Source of the DNA: Nereocystis luetkeana
Taxonomy: Eukaryota; Sar; Phaeophyceae; Laminariales; Laminariaceae
Length of the DNA: 64,000 nucleotides
Direction of reading: 5' to 3'
Assembly: GCA_031213475.1 (NCBI GenBank)
Contig: JARUPZ010000020.1
Location: forward strand, 9,165,562-9,229,561
Position numbers and translations under genes: made by a program. Every line of letters starts with the position of its first letter. Within the stretch, counting starts at the first letter, position 1. Positions 56,501-64,000 of the stretch are shown piece by piece. The notes below the pieces were generated by a model. That model did no database searches. It was not told the origin of the DNA and saw only the letters and a list, made by a program, of their open reading frames with translations.

Positions 56501-59500
56501 CGGCCTAGCCTAAACAAAATGGTTGACGGCCCACACGAAGGCCTCTTCACATCTCCATTTTCCGAACAAATTCCCCGGCGGTATGGACAAAATGTTTTTT
56601 GTAGTCCACACACACTCCTCATTCCATGTGCGCAGTAGTGTTTACGGCTTGGTCCAGCTTCGACAAAATGGTTGTTGATGGTCCACACTAACTCCTCCTT
56701 ACATCTTCGTTTTCCGAGAAAATTCTCAGGCCGTCGGGATGAGAGTGTAACGTCAAGCACATTTCAACCATTCTGTTAACCCTTTTAGAACCGCAGTCCC
56801 GTTTCGGGGACAAACCAGTCAAATTGTAAGTAGTTCGTCCCCAAAACGGGACTGCAGTCCTCGAAGCTTGGCCAAGGTCTACTGTAGCTATAATAGTACC
56901 GGTATATATTTACAACCCAGTAGCGTTTTAGGACTTGAGCCTGGCTGCGACACAATGGTTATTGCATAGTAGAACATTCCGAGAAATTTATCAGGCGGCG
57001 AGAGCCGTGTGCTACAAGGTGGAGAGGGGCTTCGGCACTTTCGAGCTCAGTTGTTCCTCATTGACAGTGGCTTCTCAACCATTGCCAATCTCAAACTACC
57101 CTACCCAATATCCTTGTATCCGATGTCATATTTATTATTTACAATGCTGTTTACACCCCTGGAACATATCATCTACGGACAGATCGTGATCTATCTATAT
57201 CTACAGATAGATGATTTAGTCCCTCACCTACAGTTGTGAAAGGTTGTGCAGGAACTGCCTTACAGGGCAGATCCAATCCAGCAAACATGTGCGTGCTACT
57301 GTAGCAATCAAGGAGATTATACGGGCCCCGCCGGGAAAAATGAGCACCAGCAGATCCTACAGGTCATTGAGTGCGAATGATCTGTGCATGATCTGTCTGA
57401 GGCCTGCAATATGGTCCGTTAGACCCTATAAGGCATTGCGTATCGGGCTACAGCTCGCACACTGTTGTCAAAGTGGGCTGCTGGGTGAGATATAAAAAAG
57501 CTCCTGACGTGAAAAAGAGTCTGAGAAAATGTAGGTGCTATTTGTTTTTCATTTCCCCCCCCCCCGTGTTGAAATGACCGCGTTTTTTTTTTTTCTTGAA
57601 AAAAACGAAAACAAATGGCGGGTGTTCTTCTTGAAACAAACGAAGAAAAAAAACAATGGGAAAAAAAACATCAACGAAACAGCTGCAAGGTTCCGCGCGT
57701 AATTATTTAGAACGAGGCGTTGTCCACGTGGGAGCACTGAAAAGGCCACAGATGTGCCTACACAGCTCGCCGAGAAAAAAAAAAAAAAAAACATGGGAAA
57801 AGCCTCTAAAACCCTGCCTATCGGATTTGCGTATCGGGTTTTTTTACCATAGCATCACGTGACAACGATATAATGATATCACTCGCGTGATACAATGACA
57901 CCCCCCCTAAGCCCCGCCCAGAAACGAAGTCCGCACAGATTGTCTCCACGAGAATGGGAAGCGCACGCAGCCAGAGCCGGGACGGTGCCTGTGGAAATGC
58001 CTCGTCCAGACCTTTCCGTAGACGTGGTGTCGCTTTGGCGTGCTACACGTTCGCCGCTGTCGATAAAATCAGGCCCGAATACCCTCCGGGGTGGGAGGTC
58101 GTAGGTGACTCATCTGGCGGGTGGAACTCGCGCGACAGTATAACTTGCATACCGCAAACAGCGTCGAGTTCGGACAGAGGTGCTGCGATCGCATTATTAT
58201 GGGCTCGTTTTTTCTCGGCAACGCCAAGGGTTGCTAGAGTCGAACATCACATTTTCGGCAGGCTCTCTCTCTCTCTCTTTCTCTATCTCTCGACCAGCAC
58301 ATTTTCCGGGGGGAAACCAAAAAAACTTACCAGGTATTTCGGTATGTATTAGCAACCTTCCCGTGTCCTGGGGGGAATTAACAATAAACGTTCGTAGGAC
58401 CGTTTTCTCTTGACAACGCCAAGGGTTGCTAGAGTCGAACGTCACATATTCGGCAGGTTTTCTCTCTCGACCAGCACATTTTCCGGCGGGAAACCAAAAA
58501 AACTTATCAGGTACCAGTATGTATTGGCAAACCTTCCCGTGTCCTGGGGGAAAAAAAAAAACGAGCGACTGAAATAAACGTCGTAGGACCCCTGTGCGAT
58601 AACTCAACGCTCATCACGGTACTCTTCGGGGTCGGTTATTAGGAGGGGTGCTAGTCCTACCATGGCACGCGTTCGGTCAGGGTTAGGGCTGTTGGCCCAT
58701 GGTCAATACATCGACAACTGCGACGCTGTCACCCACACGCAAGAAAGCCGGGTTCACACGCGGTTTATGAAAAGGAGGCCTGCCGCTCGCCCTTTGCGCG
58801 ACTCGCCGAATACCTAACAGGGCTTCGCGCTCGGTGCGAGAAAATGTCTGTCTGAGCCTGGTCGGCGGTAGCCCGGCGCGGCTCCGTCCCGGCATTGCAG
58901 GGACGCGAGGGTCTGTCTACGGTCGTACGACTACGGCCATGGATGGCATGAGTGACCCCCCCCCCCCCCCACCCTCACCAGTAGGCAGCAGGTATGGTGG
59001 TGCGCCTGCAGCGCCTGCGGAATGGCCAGGGAGGTGTTCACGGGAAAGAGGTACTCGTCCGTGTCGTGAAAGAGAAGCCAGGGCGGGGAGGTGGGGTCGG
59101 TCTTTCTCCGATCCTGGTAGTGGGAGAGGCAGTCGTTCAGGGGCTTCATCTGGTGGCCTCGCCTGCGTTCGCCCAGCGGGTGCCGTGCGTGCGTGCGTGC
59201 GTTCGTCAAGGAGAGGGCCAGAGGGGAAAGGGAAAATCGGGTAAACGTTTCACGCGTCGGGTGTATCACGACCTACTGTAGATCATCCGGACTACAGTAT
59301 ACCCTACCGTTACAACGAGATGTTGTGGAGGACCTCGGTTCTATCACCATCTAGATCATCTGGACTACATACAGTACACCCTGCCGTTACGATGAGATGT
59401 CGTGGAGGATCTTGTACAGACAGCGTACACCCGCACCCAGGAAACGCCGCGTGCAAAATCACGAGTGCATCTGCCCTCGGAGATTTAGATCATCCTGAAC

Positions 59501-62500
59501 TGGGGGAACGATCTATCTGATCTGTCGCATGTTGTGAAACATTTCGGGGGGTAAAACACCTAGGGAAGGGGGGCGGGCGAGGCGAGGACAAGCCAGGAAA
59601 ATATTTTTTTACGTAATCTTGGCGCCGACCAAACCCGAGGACACAAGAAGGGCGATTACGTTACCGGGGCAAGTACTCTTTCGCGACAACGGGCGGACTT
59701 GATCACCACGGAGCCAACGCGGGGGTAGCAGCCCTGGGTGAGAGTCTCCGGCCGATCGCAGCAGAGAGAGGCCTCATCGATCTCAAACTACACACGACTT
59801 GAAGCATCGTCGAAATGTTGGAACAGTAAAACATACCAGGTAATAGGAAGTCTGCAAAAGTCAGCATTTTGTTGTCTTTTTCGTGCCCGGTACGTCGGCG
59901 CTTCGTTTTTTTGGCTCGTCCCTCGATGGATTCTGTGATGACGTTGGTTTTCTTTGGCTCACAAGTCTGTGGCCACAGAACCTGTACCTCTGGTGTCTCT
60001 CTCAAGGGGTGAATAATCAGGACGGACACTGGATGTGCCGACCGACATCAACGGGTAGAAATAACCAGTGCTGTTACGGGTCGGGTCATAACCTCGCGGG
60101 TCACGTCAGGTCGGATCGGGTCAGGGTTACCCGACCCGACCCGTGAGAGTTTGAAAACCTCTTGACCCGACCCGACCCGACCCGCGAGATTTCAAAAATA
60201 TCCTGACCCGACCCGCGGATCGGGTAGAGTCCCGTCCAAGACCCTGGCAAAACGAATAACGGCTGTGGATGTGAAGAGCACACACAGACGTTTTCCAACT
60301 TTATTTTGACAGACGCGGTTAACTACATAGAAGGCGAAGCCAACACGAGGGAGACGAGGCTCTCTAAAGTACTTCCCCGGCGCGCCAAAATACAACGGAC
60401 GCCTAACTGCACGTTTTGAGCCTGAATGGCGACTACGGGCTGCTACACTAGGACGGTGAGTATACTGTGAAAAAACAAGGACGACAGTCTACCGCGCTTT
60501 TTTTCCCACAGATCACTATCCAGGGTCAGTAGCACCCGCGACCACAGTACGTACATAGGTGTCTGGTACGACTGCAGCTGATGGCGGCGAGTGAGCGTGC
60601 GAACAGCAACAGCCCCAACAAGCGAAAAAACATCAACACCACCAACAGCAGCAATAATACCATTATCACGGGGGGCCATAGCAAATACCTGGTAGTAAAT
60701 AGGACCTGTGGTACACACACACACACAAAACCTTACATTTCCCTATTTTTACTAACAATATTTGGTCGTATTTACTATGGTCCCCCGTAATAGCACCACC
60801 ATCGCCACCACCACCACCGCTAGAACCACGACCACCACCATCGCCATCGCTCCCGCTACTGCCACCACCCCTGCCACCACCACCGCCGTCACCACCCACC
60901 AACACCAACAACCCCAAACACCAACAAGCTACTGGATTGTTTGGCAACGATCACTAACGTTTCTAGCTTCTCCCGTTGGTAGGTGACGATGCCGGCCTCG
61001 ATAAACGGCTTCAGGATATCTTCAGTGCTATCCACGCTGTCGTCGTCGTACACCTGCGATAATAATAAAAAAGAATCAACAGTTGAGCACTACATAGTCA
61101 TCACCATCAACAAAAACAATTAACAGTTGAGCTTCAGTCCTTACAATCAACAAACATAATCAACAATTGAGCATTAGTCATGACAAGCAACAAAAATAAA
61201 TCAACGGTTGACCATTAGTCACGACAAGCGACAAAAATAAATCAACAAGCAGTTGAGCATTAGTCATGAATCAACAGAAATAATCAAGAGTTGAGCATTC
61301 GTCACGACGATCAACCGTTGAGCAATACCGCTGTAGCCGTGACAAGCAACAAAAATAATCAACAGTTGAGCATTCGTCACGACAAGCAACAAAAATAAAT
61401 CAACAGTTGAGCATTCGTCATGACAATCAACAAAAATAATCAACAGTTGAGCATTCGTCATGACAATCAACAAAAATAATCAACAGTTGAGCATTCGTCA
61501 TGACAATCAACAAAAATAATCAACAGTTGAGCATTCGTCATGACAATCGACAAAAACAATCAACAGCAGTGGCGTTGTTGGGTCGATTTCCTCGTCTCCC
61601 TACATATACATCAAGAAAATCAGTTCGCAGAATGAGGTTATGATTGTAGCCTTTTCGCTGGCTACTGAGAAGTCAGTCATGGCTCTCTCGTGACGTGATG
61701 TAGTGTAGTGTAGTGCTGAGTTATATCCAGCAGAGAAGAAGGAGCACAAGCAGTGCCCGTTCGTTACTGCCCCTGCCTCCCGTGCATATAGCCGTACGAG
61801 CATGTAGCCGGAGGTACACGAACGAGTAGCACGACACTGCGTGCTGCTGTTGATAGGCCTAGACCCTACGCAGGGCTATTAATAACGTGGAAACAAATAC
61901 CACCATGCTCGTATATAAACAGATTTTGAAGACGAATGAAAGTCGGGGGGAGAAAGTAGCAACAAAGTCTAACAATGGATTTCCAAAACTCGAGTCAGAG
62001 CAAAAAAAGCCGAGTCAAAACTGAGCGAAGACATCACATAACACTATCACCCGGGTGATAGGATAGCACACCCCCTCGGACGATTTTGAAACCTGGGTGT
62101 CTCGACAACGGGGAGGGCGAGCGTACTGAGTACGACCAGCGATGCGTCTACGATGTGCAATCTTCTCGACGAAATATTTCCAAAACCACCATTTTCGTTC
62201 TGTGTACCCCCATTTTTTGGAGGAAGTACGAAGGGTCTGAAATTCGTGCCAGGGGGGTGTGTTATCTTATCACCCAGTGTGATGCCGTAACCGTACCCAC
62301 TCTAAACTCAGTCCAAAGGAAAGTGTCCGCCCACACAAAATTCAAGATGAAAAAATAAATCGAAACAGAGTGAAAAAAACGAACTAAAAAAAATCGAGTC
62401 CGAATCGAAAAACAGTCGAGAAATACCTATTACGGGGGACCATAGTTAATAGGACCAAATATTGTTAGTAAAAATGGTTAAATATATAGGTGTTTATGTA

Positions 62501-64000
62501 TACCATAGGTCCTATTAACTATGTTCCCCTGAAATAGGGAGAGCCGTTCCGACCCTAAATTCAACATAAAAATCCGCCCACCCTATTTCAACATGGAACA
62601 TTGAAAAAAGTCGAAAAAAGATGGGCAAAAAGGTTATTGAGGGTCGAGCCAGAATTAAAAAAAACGAGAAAGGTGGTGGTTCCCACTCTAAAGTCAGCAG
62701 AAATGTCCGCCCACACCATTTCCTTCCTGAAAAAAAAAAGGAAAAGTTGGGAAAAAAGAATTTTCGCAACTCGAGTAAGAATCGAATTTCCAAAACTCGA
62801 GAGTGAGAACCAAAAAGCAGGCAAAACTGAGCGAGATAGCCGCTCCCAAACTAAATTCAACATAAAAAAGCCCAAAAAACTAAATTAGTTACCAACCCAA
62901 ATTGTGTGCGGTTGGTCATTATTGACTTGGTCGAATTTTGAGTCGATTTTGTGTGCGGGACAATAAATACTTGGCTATAGTGTACGGATCGAAAATGACT
63001 TCGTTTAGTGCGGGGATCGATTGACTTGGTTGTTGTGTGGGTAGTTTCAATTGACTTGGTTTCTGTCTCGGGGCATCGAAATTAACCCGGTCGTGGAGTG
63101 TTTTTCGTACATCGATCTAGCACAGGCAAAAGCCCTTGCAAGAATCGGTCGACATCCTCCTAGCTACCAGGTACGCAAATATTACAATGATATGCTGCTC
63201 CCTCTATAATATTATTGCACAACCCTACAACTAACACTCCGACCAAAACTGGCTGTCTGCCTGTCTGGCTCACGAGATTATTTTATAAAGTCGTATCTCT
63301 GGTGTCACTTGTTTTTTGTATCGGGTTTAGAAAGGGCGTTCTACCTGTTACATAAAACCGGGACGTCCACTTTCTAATTTTTTACAAATACGTCAGCTGT
63401 GACCTCGACCGATTGATCGAGTGGCCGATGCTCTGTTGTCTTTCTTTGGAAGCTGCGTGATATATACGTCGGTTGTTTAGAATCACAGACAGTCTCATCA
63501 CGAAGGCCGTGATGGTTTTGCATATTATGCCTGTGTGATTGTTATTGTGCTGTACGAAACGCCGTGCATAGCTGGCAAAAACAAAACGACCTTTCTACAT
63601 CACTATATAGTCCAAAAGGGCCTTAATATAGGGACAGAGGACAGAGTGGTATGTACCAGGTATGGTATGGGCTCTAAAACGCCCGTTCCCTCATAAAACT
63701 CGATACAAAAAACGAAAAAAGTGTTTTATTAAACTTTGCAAAATAATTGGTGTCTGGGTATGTTTTTTTGTACGACGAGACCATAACATAATATGCCAAA
63801 ACTCACCAAATAACCACACTGCACCATCATCATTCATCAAATGCAAAAAAAAAAAAAACTGACGAAAACAAAATATTACAACCTCGTTTACTTGACGATT
63901 GCCAACACTAACCTTGATCTCGTCGACACCCGTGGCGTAGTGATACGCTATCCACTCAGGCAAGAACCGCCCGAAATCCTTCGTGCGTACGCAAGACGCC
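53369..64000 (-). CDS. Glycosyltransferase family 92 (DUF23) protein, 5' partial
   Basis: Exons on the minus strand: 64000-63913 (enters from the right edge), 61053-60959, 59162-58979, 56275-56159, 54742-54560 and 53545-53369. The GT92 blocks appear in family order: CVRTKDFGRFLPEWIAYHYA, VYDDDSVDSTEDILKPFIEA, NDCL, LLFHDTDEYLFP with the Asp-x-Asp metal site, QYGSAGYRETPRGLTLENF, and LRINHYLGSTGDFVDKTRRY. All phases join except that the expected Lys/His segment between 56159 and 54742 is not firmly placed; 55566-55523 (VIHPAQNIKFDRQP) and 54879-54829 are candidates. The family transfers hexoses, galactose in studied animal members. The acceptor here is unknown. The start codon and any signal-anchor lie outside the window. 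Confidence 0.92.
53873..53965. repeat. ACCT/CTAC tetranucleotide repeat
   Basis: CTACCTACC repeats with CGAC interruptions. This is intergenic or GT92 3' flanking DNA read in reverse. Confidence 0.92.
54282..54532. mobile_element. TATCACAC-family MITE, copy 2
   Basis: Starts TATCACACTGGGTGATAAGA and has the inner block ACACACCCCCTGGGACGAAT. The right end (CACCCGGGTGATAGTG) is diverged. It fills much of the last GT92 intron. Confidence 0.82.
54560..54742 (-). CDS. GT92 exon with the INHY motif
   Basis: A CTTGTCTAG acceptor and GTAGGT donor bound 61 codons: VVLNLNPSDPEIDAVKTRLP, then KVSIEELRINHYLGSTGDFV and DKTRRYWQ. The Asn-His-Tyr block followed by an aromatic/charged helix is the C-terminal hallmark of GT92. 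Confidence 0.93.
54829..54879 (-). CDS. Possible small GT92 linker exon
   Basis: CCCTACCAG, then 17 codons (EEEGANTSANSTTTKRE), then GTAATT. Phase 0 in and out fits between 56159 and 54742. The Thr/Ser-rich content gives no family support. Confidence 0.35.
54956..55060. mobile_element. GGGGGACCATAG-family MITE
   Basis: Ends TTACGGGGGGCCATAGTAAG and TTTACTGTGTTCCCCCGTA. It lies in a GT92 intron. Confidence 0.87.
55359..55462. mobile_element. GGGGGACCATAG-family MITE
   Basis: Ends CTACGGGGACCCATAGTAAA and TTTACTATGGTTCCCCGTAA. It lies in a GT92 intron. Confidence 0.87.
55523..55566 (-). CDS. Possible GT92 exon (Lys/His-Pro block)
   Basis: GTT ATC CAC CCC follows GGAGTTGAG, giving VIHPAQNIKFDRQP, then GTGACC. 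Joined to PK of the 56159 exon it would read PKVIHPAQNI, like the conserved K-I-V-x-P strand of GT92. However, it leaves phase 2, which does not fit the 54742 exon, so the boundary or the call may be wrong. Confidence 0.3.
55690..56116 (+). repeat. Poly-C-ended dispersed repeat, long copy
   Basis: The core 55975-56116 has GCTTCGCGCTTGGTGAGAGC, GCCCGGTCGGCGAACACC, CTCCGTCTCGGCATTGTAGG and GAGATCGAGTACATC. Similarity to 58690-58975 seems to extend further left (GACAGCGTCG words). A G/C-biased frame (SSMEIERLVQQTTKRSVCLG) crosses it on the plus strand, but I attribute it to the repeat. Confidence 0.65.
56159..56275 (-). CDS. GT92 exon with the YGSxGxxxxPxGLxxEnF motif
   Basis: GTCTTTTTTAG, then AKRVQYGSAGYRETPRGLTL, ENFLMHAPVESSTENRLPK, then GTGAGAG. 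39 codons in phase 0/0. This is the family's central block and it joins 58979 cleanly. Confidence 0.93.
56480..56760. repeat. Inverted copies of the TCGAAGCTGG repeat
   Basis: GGCCCGGCCTAGCCTAAACA, CATCTCCATTTTCCGA and TTCGACAAAATGGTTG match the 16805-17275 family in reverse. Confidence 0.7.
56776..56868. mobile_element. CAGTCCCGTTTT-family MITE
   Basis: TTAACCCTTTTAGAACCGCA and CCAAAACGGGACTGCAGTCC arms, in a GT92 intron. Confidence 0.9.
57165..57400. repeat. GATC-rich dispersed repeat
   Basis: ACAGATCGTGATCTATCTA, CACCTACAGTTGTGAAAGGT and GCAGATCCTACAGGTCATTG follow the family order. Confidence 0.72.
58225..58560. repeat. ~180-bp tandem duplication (CAACGCCAAGGGTTGCTAGA)
   Basis: Two copies start near 58218 and 58417. 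Each has TTGCTAGAGTCGAACxTCACA, TCTCTCGACCAGCACATTTT and CCTTCCCGTGTCCTGGGGG. Confidence 0.88.
58815..58971 (+). repeat. Poly-C-ended dispersed repeat beside a GT92 splice site
   Basis: The core words GCCTGGTCGGCGGTAGCCCG, CTCCGTCCCGGCATTGCAGG and GTACGACTACGGCCATG end in a C tract at 58956-58970, only eight bases from the exon end at 58979. Read on the gene strand, the donor GTGAGG is followed directly by a G tract. Confidence 0.82.
58979..59162 (-). CDS. GT92 exon with the Asp-x-Asp active-site motif
   Basis: GAACGCAG, then RGHQMKPLNDCLSHYQDRRK and WLLFHDTDEYLFPVNTSLAI, then QALQAHHHTCCLL and GTGAGG. DTDEY is the metal/nucleotide-sugar site. NDCL before it is also conserved. One lead base matches the phase-2 donor at 60959. 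Confidence 0.95.
59938..60065. repeat. Partial third copy of the ~310-bp repeat
   Basis: GGCTCACAAGTCTGTGGCCA and CAACGGGTAGAAATAACCAG correspond to the right-hand part of 27566-27870. Confidence 0.65.
60072..60245. mobile_element. Short relative of the hAT-like GGGTC element
   Basis: GGGTC arrays on the left and CCCGACCCGACCCG on the right, with CCGTGAGAGTTTGAAAACC spacers, as in 2205-3081. Probable ends are CAGTGCTG and ACCCTG, but no matching 8-bp flank duplication is visible. Confidence 0.7.
60666..60790. mobile_element. GGGGGACCATAG-family MITE
   Basis: Ends TCACGGGGGGCCATAGCAAA and TTTACTATGGTCCCCCGTAA. It contains a ~14-bp duplication (TACCTGGTAGTAAA) and a CA run. Confidence 0.87.
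60795..60905. repeat. CCA/CAC-rich tract
   Basis: Imperfect ACCACCACC repeats in the GT92 intron, close to the exon at 60959. Confidence 0.85.
60959..61053 (-). CDS. GT92 exon with the YDDDSxD motif
   Basis: TTATCGCAG, then VYDDDSVDSTEDILKPFIEA, GIVTYQREKLE and two bases before GTTAGT. This is the family's I-Y-D-N-x-S-x-D block. Phase 0 in, 2 out. Confidence 0.94.
61075..61572. repeat. 40-bp minisatellite (CAACAGTTGAGCATTCGTCA)
   Basis: About twelve units of CAACAGTTGAGCATTCGTCA plus TGACAATCAACAAAAATAAT. The last units (61441, 61481, 61521) are nearly perfect 40-mers and the left ones have decayed. It lies in the GT92 intron upstream of the 61053 acceptor. Confidence 0.95.
62044..62284. 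mobile_element. TATCACAC-family MITE, copy 3
   Basis: Left CTATCACCCGGGTGATAGGA, right TTATCTTATCACCCAGTGTG, inner blocks ACACCCCCTCGGACGATTTT and GGGGTGTGT. Confidence 0.85.
62430..62534. mobile_element. GGGGGACCATAG-family MITE
   Basis: Ends TTACGGGGGACCATAGTTAA and TTAACTATGTTCCCCTGAAA. Confidence 0.88.
62540..63912. other. GT92 intron, A/T-rich, no gene seen
   Basis: 62540-62890 holds imperfect direct repeats (TCGAGTAAGAATCGAATTTC, GTCCGCCCACACCATTTC) shared with 61970-62400. The rest is unique A/T-rich DNA with TTGACTTGGT repeats near 62920-63060. No exon seen. Confidence 0.5.
63913..64000 (-). CDS. GT92 first visible exon
   Basis: ASCVRTKDFGRFLPEWIAYH then YATGVDEIK, ending AAG before GTTAGT (phase 0). 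The Cys, Glu-Trp and Tyr-His positions match the family's opening C-x-K...L-x-E-W-x-x-Y-H-x-x-x-G block. The exon runs off the right edge. Confidence 0.93.

Noticed and set aside
58683..58895. Minus-strand frame FHKPRVNPAFLRVGDSVAVV as a GT92 exon
   Set aside because: It resembles a conserved strand superficially, but similar DNA recurs at 55690-55760 as part of a dispersed repeat, and the family block at 56159-56275 already follows exon 58979 in phase.
61075..61572. CRISPR-like repeat array
   Set aside because: The 40-bp units are contiguous with no unique spacers, and the sequence is eukaryotic with intron-containing genes. It is a minisatellite.

Overview
This is eukaryotic nuclear DNA: short exons separated by kilobase-scale introns, spliceosomal GT-AG junctions (plus one apparent GC-AG intron), and a very high load of palindromic transposable elements, minisatellites and homopolymer tracts. 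The best-supported gene encodes a DEG1/HtrA protease with a tripartite leader: an ER signal ending in an ASAFAP-like A|F site, a transit stretch, and a second hydrophobic thylakoid-type signal. That layout is typical of secondary red plastids, so I infer a photosynthetic stramenopile, possibly a brown alga. The species is inference only.

Layout: (1) 454-11106, minus strand, a thylakoid-lumen DEG1-like serine protease in six exons; its 3' part lies beyond the left edge. (2) About 12.1-40.8 kb, plus strand, a large multi-exon coiled-coil gene of unknown function. Seven successive exons between 26.2 and 38.9 kb join in compatible phase, a charged exon with a repeated Gly-Cys-Leu-Gly motif lies at 40.2-40.8 kb, and further candidate exons lie upstream. 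(3) 42.3-44.05 kb, a 5'-truncated non-LTR retrotransposon. (4) 44-53.3 kb, no recognisable gene: several MITE families, an inverted-repeat element, a roughly 180-bp satellite array (48.1-49.7 kb) and low-complexity DNA. (5) 53369-64000, minus strand, a glycosyltransferase family 92 (DUF23) gene whose 5' end lies beyond the right edge.

The repeats are the dominant content. Two hAT-like non-autonomous elements built of GGGTC arrays carry perfect 8-bp target duplications. A GGGGGACCATAG palindromic MITE occurs at least 23 times. A CAGTCCCGTTTTGGGGAC MITE occurs about a dozen times, including nested and interrupted copies. A TATCACAC MITE occurs three times, and one Harbinger-like foldback has a TTA duplication. 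A roughly 110-130-bp repeat that usually ends in poly-C occurs seven times. The three protein genes show no evident functional link. I see no operon, CRISPR array, rRNA or convincing tRNA.
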